Below, one piece after another: positions 1 to 9,296 of a stretch of 44,925 nucleotides of DNA. The notes beneath the pieces were generated by a model. It did no database searches. It was given only the letters and a program-made list of their open reading frames with translations, and had not been told where the DNA came from. Numbering within the stretch: position 1 is the stretch's first letter; the number at the start of each line of letters is the position of its first letter. Source of the stretch: Acidimicrobium sp. (GTDB lineage Bacteria > Actinomycetota > Acidimicrobiia > Acidimicrobiales > Ilumatobacteraceae); contig NSIC01000003.1 of NCBI GenBank assembly GCA_002737635.1, forward strand, positions 1-44,925, in the 5' to 3' direction. The position numbers and the translations under genes are program-made.

Positions 1-18
1 TAAAAATTGAACGATTGA

Positions 19-588
19 TCATGAACCAAAAGCGTAGCCAAGATCGGGCGCGCTGAGCATCGGTTGATAGGCGATATTTGCTTCGCTGGCCATCGCCGCA
101 CAAGTGCCACCCCGATCCACGATCACCGTAATAAACACTGGCGTTGCGCCGAATGCTTTGACTACTTCAACGGCTTCAAAAAGTGAAGTGCCACGAGTGA
201 CGGTGTCTTCGACAATCGCCACGCGATCGCCAGGTTGCAGCGCACCAGCAATGCGGCCAGTCACGCCGTGATCTTTGCTTTCTTTGCGCACGCTGAAACT
301 ACGAAGAGTTCGACCCCGTGTTGCAGCAACTGCGGCGATGCCGAATGCGACTGGATCGGCGCCCATCGTTAGCCCACCAATCGCGTCGATGTCTAGAGGC
401 AACATAGCCAAGGCGACATCAGTTACGAGCAAGATGCCGTCACTGCGGCACGCGGTTTGTTTTGAATCTAGAAACCAGTTGCTCGTTCGACCCGACTTGA
501 GAGTAAACGAGCCAGTTTTTAGCGAGTGCTGCAGAATATGCTCGCGCAGTTTGTGTCGCGCTGTGTCAAGTTGCGGAAGGTCTGACAT
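19..588 (-). CDS. pyrE: Orotate phosphoribosyltransferase
   Basis: ORF 19..627; PRTase motif VAIVEDTVTRGTS. Start moved to the internal Met (MSDLPQLDTARHKL) so it does not overlap the purB stop at 599. Confidence 0.9.
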   Translation of the reverse strand: MSDLPQLDTARHKLREHILQHSLKTGSFTLKSGRTSNWFLDSKQTACRSDGILLVTDVALAMLPLDIDAIGGLTMGADPVAFGIAAVAATRGRTLRSFSVRKESKDHGVTGRIAGALQPGDRVAIVEDTVTRGTSLFEAVEVVKAFGATPVFITVIVDRGGTCAAMASEANIAYQPMLSAPDLGYAFGS

Positions 589-598
589 GTTTAGATTT

Positions 599-1906
599 TT
601 ATGCTTCGGCAGAGTTGAGTGCGTCAAAAACGAGATGCGAGCGTTTGAGCGCGTTTGCTAAATCAAAAACTTCGGTCAATTGTCGCGTCGAAAGTTTTAT
701 TCGCGGGTCATTAGCCAACAACTCGCTGAAGTTTGTCTTGGTGCTAATCGCCTTTGCGGCAAGTTCTTGCACTAGCCGATAGGCGTCATCACGCGACATG
801 CCCGACGCAACCAACAGCAATAAAACTGGCTGCGAGAACACAACGCCCTGGGTCAAGTTCAAGTTGAGCAACATTTGCGCCGAGTCGACTTCAAGATTCG
901 TGATTAGTTTGGTTGCCCGACGCAAAACATAATAAGCAAGCAACGACGAATCGGGCAGAACGATGCGTTCGGCCGATGAATGCGAAATGTCGCGTTCGTG
1001 CCACAGCGCCACATCTTGTAGACCGACCTGAAGGTTGGCGCGCAAAACTCGCGACAAACCAGTGAGTGTCTCAGACGAAATCGGATTGCGCTTGTGCGGC
1101 ATTGCCGAACTGCCTTTTTGTCCAGCGCTAAAACCTTCGCGTACTTCATTGACTTCGGTGCGTTGCAAATGTCTCAACTCGACGGCAATCATTTCGATGG
1201 TTGTGCCAATGCTTGCGCATGCCCACAAATATTCGGCGTGTCGGTCACGCGCAATAACTTGTGTCGCTGGCACTGGCACCAACCCCAGCGCGACACCGAC
1301 ACTTTTTTCAACTTGTGGATCAATATTCGAATATGTGCCGACCGCACCAGAAAGTTTGCAGACCGAAATTCGTTTTGTTGCAGTTGCGAGTCGCTCGCGA
1401 TCGCGACGCACCTGTAACGCCCAGAGTGCAACTTTTGCGCCAAATGTTGTTGGCTCAGCATGCACGCCGTGTGTTCGCCCGATCATTGCCGTATCGCGAT
1501 GACTGTTGGCCAATGTCACGAGCGCTTCATAAAAATCGACAATCGCTCTGTCGATCAAAATCGTGGCATCGCGCAACATCCAACACCATGCGGTATCTAC
1601 GACATCTGAACTGGTCAAACCATGATGAATCCATGCTGCTGCGGGCATACCGATTCGCTGTTGCACAACATCGACAAACGCCGCCACATCGTGATCAGTT
1701 ACCCGCTCACGCTCGCTTACTTCGGCCACAAACGCGCGGTCAACCACTGGCGCGCGGTCGCGACAAATTTTTGCGTGATCGCGTGGCACGACACCAAGAT
1801 CACTGTGTGCCGCGGTTGCTAGCAATTCAATTTCTAAATAGCGACGAAACTTTGACTCGTCAGAAAAAATTTCTGCCATTTCGGGCAGGCTGTATCGCTC
1901 GATCAT
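599..1906 (-). CDS. purB: Adenylosuccinate lyase
   Basis: Signature GSSAMPHKRNP and TSSDVVDTA. Start chosen at MIERYSLPEM, which forms an ATGA overlap with the purA stop. Confidence 0.95.
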   Translation of the reverse strand: MIERYSLPEMAEIFSDESKFRRYLEIELLATAAHSDLGVVPRDHAKICRDRAPVVDRAFVAEVSERERVTDHDVAAFVDVVQQRIGMPAAAWIHHGLTSSDVVDTAWCWMLRDATILIDRAIVDFYEALVTLANSHRDTAMIGRTHGVHAEPTTFGAKVALWALQVRRDRERLATATKRISVCKLSGAVGTYSNIDPQVEKSVGVALGLVPVPATQVIARDRHAEYLWACASIGTTIEMIAVELRHLQRTEVNEVREGFSAGQKGSSAMPHKRNPISSETLTGLSRVLRANLQVGLQDVALWHERDISHSSAERIVLPDSSLLAYYVLRRATKLITNLEVDSAQMLLNLNLTQGVVFSQPVLLLLVASGMSRDDAYRLVQELAAKAISTKTNFSELLANDPRIKLSTRQLTEVFDLANALKRSHLVFDALNSAEA

Positions 1907-3174
1907 TTTCGTACTACACATTCATTGCGCTCAGGACCAACACCGATCATCGTGACTGGTACACCAACATGTTTTTCGACGAGTTCAATCAATGCTTTGG
2001 CCTGCTCTGGTAGATCTGAATAATTGCGTGCCGCGCTCACCGATTTGTTCCAGCCTTTTAGATCAACATATTTGGGTGTTACTTGACCCAACAGTTGCGG
2101 GTCATCTGGATAGCCAGCAAGTTCTTTGCCGTTTAGTTCATAACCGACACAAACACGCACGGTTGTAAACGTATCTAAAATATCTAGTTTGGTCAGCGCA
2201 ATTTCTGTGAGCGAATTCAATCGCACGGCGTGGCGCAACATCACAAGATCTAACCAACCTGGTCGACGCCGACGACCAGTAACTGTGCCAAACTCACGAC
2301 CGATGTCGACAATCTTGTCGCCAAGTTCGCCGAGCAACTCAGACGGAAACGGACCACTGCCAACTCGAGTCGTATACGCCTTGGCGATGCCGACAATACG
2401 GGTGATGTCACGCGGACCAAGACCCGTGCCTGCACATGCGCCACCCGCGATCGGGTTTGAAGAAGTGACAAACGGATATGTGCCGTGATCAATGTCGAGA
2501 AAAGTTGCTTGCGCGCCTTCAAGCAGGAGGTTTTCGGCGCGGTCAAGCGCGTCATGCAAAAAATTGACGGTGTCGCAAACATATGGTTTCAATCGCTCGC
2601 CGAGCACGGCGAAATTATCGACAATCTCGCTGACATTTAATATTTCACCACCAAGCGCTGTAAGGATTTTCTGTTCGGCGACTGCTCGATCACGCACTAG
2701 TTGCTTGAATCGTGTTGCATCGCGCACGTCGCCAGCACGAATGCCAACTCGCCGAGACTTGTCTGCATATGCCGGACCAATGCCTTTAAGGGTTGTGCCG
2801 ATTTTATTTTCACCCAAACTTGATTCGCTGATCGCGTCATGAGCTTGGTGCCACGGAAAAATCAGATGCGCCAAGCTCGACACCTTTAAGCGCGAACAAG
2901 TAACGCCACGCGACTCAAGTGTGTCGATTTCTTTGAATAGTGTCGGCAAGTCGACCACTACCCCGTTACCAATGACCGGGGTTACATGCGCATAAAAGAC
3001 CCCACTAGGAACGAGTTGTAACGCATATTTTTCTTTGCCTATTACGACGGTGTGCCCTGCGTTGTGCCCACCTTGATATCGCGCAACGATCTGATGGTTC
3101 TCTGCGAGAAGATCGATTATTTTTGCCTTGCCTTCGTCGCCCCATTGGGTTCCAACGACGACTGATACAGGCAT
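1903..3174 (-). CDS. purA: Adenylosuccinate synthetase
   Basis: N-terminal VVVGTQWGDEGKAKIIDLL and GHNAGHTVV motifs; full-length 423 aa. Confidence 0.97.
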   Translation of the reverse strand: MPVSVVVGTQWGDEGKAKIIDLLAENHQIVARYQGGHNAGHTVVIGKEKYALQLVPSGVFYAHVTPVIGNGVVVDLPTLFKEIDTLESRGVTCSRLKVSSLAHLIFPWHQAHDAISESSLGENKIGTTLKGIGPAYADKSRRVGIRAGDVRDATRFKQLVRDRAVAEQKILTALGGEILNVSEIVDNFAVLGERLKPYVCDTVNFLHDALDRAENLLLEGAQATFLDIDHGTYPFVTSSNPIAGGACAGTGLGPRDITRIVGIAKAYTTRVGSGPFPSELLGELGDKIVDIGREFGTVTGRRRRPGWLDLVMLRHAVRLNSLTEIALTKLDILDTFTTVRVCVGYELNGKELAGYPDDPQLLGQVTPKYVDLKGWNKSVSAARNYSDLPEQAKALIELVEKHVGVPVTMIGVGPERNECVVRK

Positions 3175-3199
3175 TAAACGCTCCTATTAATTGAAGTTA

Positions 3200-3205
3200 A
3201 TTATA
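3200..3205 (-). promoter_or_regulatory. Candidate -10 hexamer (TATAAT on minus strand) of the purA-purB-pyrE operon
   Basis: Perfect TATAAT 26 nt upstream of the purA ATG; no convincing -35 assigned. Confidence 0.35.
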
Positions 3206-3235
3206 GGTACGTAGCAAAAGTCTAGTCGCCCGAAC

Positions 3236-3625
3236 TCACCGCTCCTCATCAAAAACGCTTGCAGCACGACCGAAGAGCATTGCCGTCTGATTGAGAGGTA
3301 CAAGACCATATTTTGTGTGTGAGTTTTCCATCGCCCGCTCTAACTGATTTTGTAACTGCGCAACAGCGTGCTTGAGTTGTGCGACTTGAATTTCAAGTTC
3401 CATGACTTGACGAATGCCTTCAAGGTTCATGCCCATTTCGGCAAGTTCAGAAATTCGCAATAACTGCGCAATGTCAGCATTGCTATATCGTCGTTGCTTA
3501 CCTCCGGCGGTGCGTGCTGGCTGCACTAGCCCGCGGCGCTCATAAATGCGCAATGTTTGCGGGTGCATACCTGCGAGTTCTGCGGCAACTGAGATCACAT
3601 AAACAGCTTGTGTTTCGTATTGCAT
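3236..3625 (-). CDS. hspR: MerR-family heat-shock repressor HspR
   Basis: MerR HTH (YVISVAAELAGMHPQTLRIYERRGLVQPARTAGGKQRRYS); last gene of the dnaK operon, which has a HAIR operator upstream. Confidence 0.92.
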   Translation of the reverse strand: MQYETQAVYVISVAAELAGMHPQTLRIYERRGLVQPARTAGGKQRRYSNADIAQLLRISELAEMGMNLEGIRQVMELEIQVAQLKHAVAQLQNQLERAMENSHTKYGLVPLNQTAMLFGRAASVFDEER

Positions 3626-3655
3626 ATTTACTCCCTTTCTAAATGGGTTAAAGAA

Positions 3656-4618
3656 TTAACGGTTTTCATTTTTTGCTGCCGAAAATAAATGGCTGCGTGG
3701 CGACTCATCTGAAACGTCGGCAAGTTGCTCGATGAGTTTTTGTTGCTTGCCAGTTAGATTTTTTGGCACGACAACTTCGACAGTTACGATCAGATCGCCA
3801 GCACTGCCGCCCGCGTCAATGCCTTTACCTTTGACTCGATGTCGCGAACCTGATTGAGTGCCCGGTTTCAGGCGCAAAGTGACGGTCGCACCGTCGAGTG
3901 TGGGCACCTCAATATTCGAGCCAAGAGCCGCTTCTGTAAACGTGATCGGTATTTGCAAAGTCAAGTTTTTGCCTTCACGACCAAACAAATTATGAGACGC
4001 AACATTGCAAGTAATTAACAGATCGCCTGCTGGCCCGCCACTGCGTCCGGGTTCACCGCGACCCTTGATGCGAATTCGCTGACCATTGTCAACACCAGCA
4101 GGAATTCGCACATTGACTTCGCGCGGAGTCTTTTCGTCATCGGTTGATAATCGCAGCGATGTCGTCATGCCGTTGACTGCGTCGGTGAAACTGAGATCAA
4201 GCGATGCTTCGAGATCGACGCCACGACGTGGATCAGAGCCGTTGCGCGATCGACCCCCCCGGCCACCAAACATCTGACTGATGAGGTCGCTGATATCACC
4301 GGTACCACCGGTATCGAATGGCTGACCGCCGTTAAAGCCGGTTTGCCCTCCAGCGCCACCGTGCATGCCAAATGCCGACGGACCAGCACGGCGAACTTCG
4401 TCATATTCTTTACGACGCTTTTCGTCGCCAAGCACATCGTAAGCGGCTGAAATTTCTTTGAATTTATTTTCGGCAGCATCATTATTTGGATTTGTATCTG
4501 GATGATATTTGCGCGCGAGTTTGCGATAAGTCTTGGTTATTTCTTTATCGAGCGCCGTCTTAGAAACGCCGAGCACGGCGTAGTAATCTTTTTCGAACCA
4601 CTCACGCTGTGCAGTCAT
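3656..4618 (-). CDS. dnaJ: J-domain co-chaperone lacking the Cys-rich zinc-finger (CbpA/class B-like)
   Basis: J domain with HPD (KYHPDTNPN), G/F-rich region and C-terminal substrate-binding domains; no CxxCxGxG repeats. Confidence 0.92.
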   Translation of the reverse strand: MTAQREWFEKDYYAVLGVSKTALDKEITKTYRKLARKYHPDTNPNNDAAENKFKEISAAYDVLGDEKRRKEYDEVRRAGPSAFGMHGGAGGQTGFNGGQPFDTGGTGDISDLISQMFGGRGGRSRNGSDPRRGVDLEASLDLSFTDAVNGMTTSLRLSTDDEKTPREVNVRIPAGVDNGQRIRIKGRGEPGRSGGPAGDLLITCNVASHNLFGREGKNLTLQIPITFTEAALGSNIEVPTLDGATVTLRLKPGTQSGSRHRVKGKGIDAGGSAGDLIVTVEVVVPKNLTGKQQKLIEQLADVSDESPRSHLFSAAKNENR

Positions 4619-4633
4619 TGCACGACGCCTTTG

Positions 4634-5134
4634 TTATCCCTTGACCTTCACCATGGCGGCGCGCAATACGCGACCTTTCCAGAGGTAGCCGGTTCGCAGA
4701 ACCTCGACGACTCGTGTTTCAGCGACTGAGCTTTTGTTTGTCGCGTCATCTATTTCGTTTGGGTCGGCTGGCTCGTGTACAACAGCATCAGCGACGCTCG
4801 GGTCAAAAACTGTGTCAACCAGATTTAAAACCTCGAGGCCTTGCTTTTGCAACGCCGTCAACAACGAACTAAAAATCGGCTCGACACCGACAACGCCGTG
4901 ACCCATTGCCGCTTCGCAAGCGTCGAGAGCCGAGAGCAGACTCTCGACAATGCGACCAGCATTGCGATCTGACTCGTCAATCAACTGGGCTGCAGAGCGT
5001 TTGCGATAATTTTCAAACTCTGCCTGACCGCGCAAGGCCATGTCTTTAAAGTCATCGCGTTCTTTTGTTAGTTGTTCGACGAGTGCCTCAATGCTCAACT
5101 CTTCGCTCGAGATCTCTGCCTTCTCGTCAGTCAT
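4634..5134 (-). CDS. grpE: Nucleotide exchange factor GrpE
   Basis: GrpE pattern (RGQAEFENYRKR..., C-terminal LRTGYLWKGRVLRAAMVKV); located between dnaK and dnaJ. Confidence 0.93.
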   Translation of the reverse strand: MTDEKAEISSEELSIEALVEQLTKERDDFKDMALRGQAEFENYRKRSAAQLIDESDRNAGRIVESLLSALDACEAAMGHGVVGVEPIFSSLLTALQKQGLEVLNLVDTVFDPSVADAVVHEPADPNEIDDATNKSSVAETRVVEVLRTGYLWKGRVLRAAMVKVKG

Positions 5135-5140
5135 AACGAA

Positions 5141-6988
5141 TTACGACTCGGAATCTTTTTCGTCGACAATTTCGGCATCAACGATGTCGGAATCATTGGC
5201 GCCAGATTCTTGACCAGAGGCCGATGTGCCCGCAGCGTTCGCGTCACGCGATGCAGCTTCGTAAAGTTTTTGGCTGAAAGCCTGGCTTGCAGTCATCAAC
5301 TTTTCGGTGGCGTTCTTGATCGTGTCGGTGTCGCTGCCGTTCAAAGCCGAGCGCAAGTCTGCGAGTGGGCCTTCGACGGCCGTTTTGTCTTCGGCTGTCA
5401 GTTTCTCGCCTTGTTCACGCAACACTTTTTCGGTTTGGTAGACGAGCGAGTCAGCATTGTTGCGAACTTCGGCTTCTTCGCGACGCTTCTTGTCTTCTTC
5501 GGCGTGCGCTTCGGCGTCTTTGACCATCTTGCTGATGTCGTCTTTCGAAAGCGAGGACTGACCGGTGATCGTCATCGATTGTTCTTTGTTCGTGCCTCGA
5601 TCTTTAGCCGACACATGCACGATGCCATTGGCGTCGATATCAAATGTGACTTCGATTTGTGGCACACCACGCGGTGCTGGTGGCAAATCAACAAGTTGGA
5701 ACTTGCCGAGCGTCTTGTTGTAACTCGCCATCTCGCGCTCGCCTTGCAACACGTGAATTTCTACTGATGGTTGCATGTCTTCGGCTGTCGAAAACACTTC
5801 TGTGCGACGCGTCGGAATAGTCGTGTTGCGCTCAATGAGTTTTGTCATCACGCCACCCTTTGTTTCGATGCCCAACGACAACGGTGTCACGTCGAGCAAC
5901 AGAACGTCTTTCACGTCACCACGCAAAACGCCGGCTTGAATTGCGGCGCCAGCGGCCACAACTTCGTCGGGGTTGACCGAGCGATTCGGTTCTTTACCAG
6001 TCATTGACTGAATCAGATCGAGCACGGCAGGCATGCGGGTTGAACCGCCCACCAAAATTACGTGGTTGATTTGGCTCTTGTTGATGCCAGCATCGGTGAT
6101 CGCTTGCTCGAACGGCTTGCGACAACGCTCGAGCAAGTCGTTGGTCATCTCTTGAAACTTTGAGCGAGACAACGACACATCAAGATGCAACGGACCGCTC
6201 GGTGTTGCAGTAATGAACGGCAAATTGATTTGTGTTTGCTGAACTTGCGACAACTCGATCTTGGCTTTTTCGGCTGCTTCTTTTAGTCGTTGCAGAGCCA
6301 TGCGGTCAGTGCCGAGATCAACACCATGAGCCGACTTGAACTCTTTGACTAGCCAGTCAATGACGCGTTGGTCCCAGTCGTCACCACCCAAGTGAGTGTC
6401 ACCGTGCGTGCTCTTTACTTCGAATACACCGTCACCGATTTCGAGAACGCTGACGTCGAATGTGCCACCGCCAAGGTCGAACACGAGAATTGTTTCGTCT
6501 TCGCTACCCTTGTCGAGCCCGTATGCGAGTGCTGCTGCGGTCGGCTCGTTGATGATCCGCAAAACTTCGAGACCGGCAATCTGGCCTGCTTCTTTTGTTG
6601 CAGTGCGTTGCGCATCGTCGAAATATGCAGGCACGGTGATCACTGCTTGCGTCACCGAAGTGCCAAGATATGCCTCGGCGTCGCGCTTGAGTTTCATCAA
6701 GGTACGCGCGCTGATTTCTTGTGGCGTATATTTTTTGCCGTCGATATCTCCGGATGTCCAGTTCGAACCCATGTGCCGTTTGATACTGCGAAATGTTCGC
6801 TCTGTGTTGGTGATCGCTTGACGCTTGGCGACTTCGCCGACGAGCACGTCTCCGCCTTTTGAAAATGCAACGACCGATGGAGTGGTGCGCGAACCTTCTG
6901 AGTTTGGTACGACTACTGGCTCGCCTGCTTCAAGTACGCAAACAACCGAGTTGGTTGTGCCGAGGTCGATTCCGACTGCTTTTGACAT
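5141..6988 (-). CDS. dnaK: Chaperone DnaK (Hsp70)
   Basis: [39 protein letters not shown]; 615 aa. Confidence 0.98.
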   Translation of the reverse strand: MSKAVGIDLGTTNSVVCVLEAGEPVVVPNSEGSRTTPSVVAFSKGGDVLVGEVAKRQAITNTERTFRSIKRHMGSNWTSGDIDGKKYTPQEISARTLMKLKRDAEAYLGTSVTQAVITVPAYFDDAQRTATKEAGQIAGLEVLRIINEPTAAALAYGLDKGSEDETILVFDLGGGTFDVSVLEIGDGVFEVKSTHGDTHLGGDDWDQRVIDWLVKEFKSAHGVDLGTDRMALQRLKEAAEKAKIELSQVQQTQINLPFITATPSGPLHLDVSLSRSKFQEMTNDLLERCRKPFEQAITDAGINKSQINHVILVGGSTRMPAVLDLIQSMTGKEPNRSVNPDEVVAAGAAIQAGVLRGDVKDVLLLDVTPLSLGIETKGGVMTKLIERNTTIPTRRTEVFSTAEDMQPSVEIHVLQGEREMASYNKTLGKFQLVDLPPAPRGVPQIEVTFDIDANGIVHVSAKDRGTNKEQSMTITGQSSLSKDDISKMVKDAEAHAEEDKKRREEAEVRNNADSLVYQTEKVLREQGEKLTAEDKTAVEGPLADLRSALNGSDTDTIKNATEKLMTASQAFSQKLYEAASRDANAAGTSASGQESGANDSDIVDAEIVDEKDSES

Positions 6989-7024
6989 TTTGTTTTCTCC
7001 GTTTAATATATGAATCGTTTAAAT

Positions 7025-7050
7025 GCCTGCCAAAGGGGGTTTTGACAGGC
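7025..7050 (-). promoter_or_regulatory. Stem-loop in the dnaK 5' leader
   Basis: Minus-strand RNA GCCUGUCAAA-ACCCCC-UUUGGCAGGC: 10-bp stem including one G.U pair. Confidence 0.5.
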
Positions 7051-7057
7051 TCAAAGC

Positions 7058-7086
7058 ACGATAAGGCGATTGTCAAGTCTTTACAA
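7058..7086 (-). promoter_or_regulatory. Candidate dnaK promoter (TTGTAA-17-TATCGT)
   Basis: Minus-strand TTGTAA (7086..7081) and TATCGT (7063..7058) separated by 17 nt, downstream of HAIR and just upstream of the leader hairpin. Each hexamer matches consensus at 4/6. Confidence 0.35.
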
Positions 7087-7102
7087 CCTACTAAGCATAA
7101 AA

Positions 7103-7123
7103 CTTGAGTCGTTACGACTCAAG
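7103..7123. promoter_or_regulatory. HAIR operator (HspR binding site) CTTGAGT-N7-ACTCAAG
   Basis: Exact match to the HspR-associated inverted repeat, inside a 12-bp perfect inverted repeat (7100-7111 / 7115-7126); upstream of dnaK-grpE-dnaJ-hspR. Confidence 0.92.
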
Positions 7124-8005
7124 TTTGATTTGAACCATACTCCATAAGGGTAATGAAGGCACCGCACCCTCTATTTGGGTGGCTAAAGCCCCAGCAATAA
7201 CAGCTGCTCGAAGTGAATTCGTCATTGATTCGCCAATTGCCAAGCGGGCGGCCAGCATGCCGCAAAAAGCATCGCCAGCCCCAGTTGAGTCAACCGCCGT
7301 AACTTTAAATGGATCAACCTGCCTCGCCCCGGTCGCGTCAATAACCGTCGCACCCTTTTCGCCTCGCGTGACGATCACCGTCTTGATGCCAAGGTTTTGC
7401 AACTGGCTGACGCCACCTAAAAGTTCGACTTCGTGTTCGTTGGGCGTAACTATGTCAACAACACCAAGCAACGAATGGGGCAGTGTCTGGGCTGGCGCGG
7501 GGTTCAAGATGCGCGTGGTTGATGATCCTGCAAGTTCAAATGCACGTTGCACGACTGGTAGCGGTACTTCAAGTTGACACAACAAAACTTTCGCCGCAGA
7601 AATCAACGATTCGTTTTTTTCAATATCATCAACGCTCACTGCGTGGTTTGCGCCGGGCACAACAATGATCGAATTTTCGCCGCTATCGCTAACACCAATT
7701 AAGGCACGCCCCGTCGGCGCTGACACTCGTTGCACCGCCGAGACATCGACGCCGTCTTTGACTAGTGCGGCGAGCAATATTTCGCCCGCATGATCGCGAC
7801 CTAGCGCACCAATGAAAGCGGTTTTTGCACCGGCTCGGGCGGCAGCAATTGCTTGATTCACACCTTTGCCCCCACAGGCTTCAAAAAAATGTGAACCAGA
7901 AACTGTCTCGCCTGGTTTTGGTAAACGACTAGAGCGCGCAACGAGATCTAAATTCGCCGAGCCGACAACCACGACATCAAAATCTGCCGAGCGAGGTGAA
8001 TTCAT
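7112..8005 (-). CDS. rbsK: Ribokinase / PfkB-family carbohydrate kinase
   Basis: PfkB motifs: VVVGSANLDLVARSSRLPKPGETV, CGGKGVNQAIAAARAGA, VDSTGAGDAFCGMLAARL. Confidence 0.88.
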   Translation of the reverse strand: MNSPRSADFDVVVVGSANLDLVARSSRLPKPGETVSGSHFFEACGGKGVNQAIAAARAGAKTAFIGALGRDHAGEILLAALVKDGVDVSAVQRVSAPTGRALIGVSDSGENSIIVVPGANHAVSVDDIEKNESLISAAKVLLCQLEVPLPVVQRAFELAGSSTTRILNPAPAQTLPHSLLGVVDIVTPNEHEVELLGGVSQLQNLGIKTVIVTRGEKGATVIDATGARQVDPFKVTAVDSTGAGDAFCGMLAARLAIGESMTNSLRAAVIAGALATQIEGAVPSLPLWSMVQIKLES

Positions 8006-8057
8006 ACATCCATTGTTACAGCGTTTTTGCGCATACGATTTAGTTTGTGAGGCATCA

Positions 8058-8813
8058 ATGACTGGGCTACTTGTGCTGCTTCGACATGGTCAAAGCACCT
8101 GGAACGAACTCAATTTGTTTACTGGTTGGCATAATGTCGCCCTGACACCAAAAGGGGAACGCGAAGCAAGGCAAGCGGGCGAGACACTAAAACAGGCGGG
8201 CATCAAATTTGATGTGGTGTTCACATCGCTTCTAACGCGAGCAACCGAAACGAACCGACTTGCTCTCGAAACTCTTGGTCAGGCACAAATTGAAGTGCGC
8301 CAAGACTGGCGCCTCAACGAACGACATTACGGCGCGCTACAAGGCCTCGATAAAAAAGCAACGACCCTAAAATATGGTGCAGAGCAAACAAATTTGTGGC
8401 GCCGCAGTTACGACATTGCACCGCCACCAGTTGACCTGACCAGCCCAGAACATCCGCGCAATGACCCGCAATATCGGCACATCGATCAAAGAGATCTACC
8501 AAGCACCGAATGTCTCAAAGATGTTGTTGCTCGCGTCGTGCCATTTTTTGCACAGCATGTCGCCCCAGAACTGGCCGACAATAAAAATGTTCTAATCACC
8601 GGGCATGGCAACTCGTTGCGAGCGTTGGTGATGCATCTCGAGAACTTAAGCCCCGAGAAGATCGCCGAGTTCAATATCCCAACTGGGGTACCGCGCAAAT
8701 ATATTCTTTCGGATCAAATGAAACTTGTCACGACTAGTTATCTTGGCGATCAAGTGGCAATCGCCACAGCAATTCAAGCCGTTGCCGATCAGAACAAGAC
8801 AAAAAATCAGTAG
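8058..8813 (+). CDS. gpmA: 2,3-bisphosphoglycerate-dependent phosphoglycerate mutase
   Basis: LLRHGQSTWNELNLFTGW, RLNERHYGALQGLDK, LITGHGNSLRAL. Start trimmed to MTGLLVLLRHGQS. Confidence 0.95.
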   Translation: MTGLLVLLRHGQSTWNELNLFTGWHNVALTPKGEREARQAGETLKQAGIKFDVVFTSLLTRATETNRLALETLGQAQIEVRQDWRLNERHYGALQGLDKKATTLKYGAEQTNLWRRSYDIAPPPVDLTSPEHPRNDPQYRHIDQRDLPSTECLKDVVARVVPFFAQHVAPELADNKNVLITGHGNSLRALVMHLENLSPEKIAEFNIPTGVPRKYILSDQMKLVTTSYLGDQVAIATAIQAVADQNKTKNQ

Positions 8814-8823
8814 AATTAAAATT

Positions 8824-9249
8824 ATGGCTGATCTAAAAAACTCTCTAAAACATTTGCGCTATTCACCTTTGTTTTCGTCCTGCTCATCTAAAGATCTTGA
8901 ACGCATCGCCAAAGCGGGCGACCGAGTCACGATGGCCAAAGGTGCAACGATGGTCAAACAAGGGGCCCCCGGTAAAGAGGCTTTCATCATTTTGAGCGGC
9001 AAAGCCACCGTCAAGCGCAGTGGCAAAAAAGTTGCCACGCTCAGCACGGGTTCTGTGGTTGGCGAACTCTCGCTTCTTGACCACGGCCCGCGCACCGCCA
9101 CGGTTGTCTGCGATACCGAGTGTCAATTACTGGTAATTAGCCGGGGCAACTTTTTGCGCCTAACCGACAAAGTGCCTGCACTTACACACAAGTTGTTGGG
9201 TTCGCTTTCATTGCGCATTCGCGATCTGGATCGCGCGTATTTGGGCTAA
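8824..9249 (+). CDS. Stand-alone cyclic-nucleotide-binding-domain protein
   Basis: cNMP-binding fold with phosphate-binding-cassette-like VVGELSLLDHGPRTATV; no effector domain. Start trimmed to MADLKNSLKHLRYS. Confidence 0.85.
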   Translation: MADLKNSLKHLRYSPLFSSCSSKDLERIAKAGDRVTMAKGATMVKQGAPGKEAFIILSGKATVKRSGKKVATLSTGSVVGELSLLDHGPRTATVVCDTECQLLVISRGNFLRLTDKVPALTHKLLGSLSLRIRDLDRAYLG

Positions 9250-9296
9250 AAAAACTAGTCTGAGTACCAGTCAATAATCTGAGGTGCTCAAAAATT

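Noticed and set aside
1261-2013. 250-aa plus-strand ORF antisense to purB/purA
   Set aside because: Shadow ORF from codon bias; low-complexity Arg/His-rich sequence with no recognisable domain, while the opposite strand is clearly purA/purB.
5072-5767. 231-aa plus-strand ORF antisense to dnaK/grpE
   Set aside because: Shadow of dnaK; Phe/Val-rich composition typical of antisense translation of a highly expressed gene.
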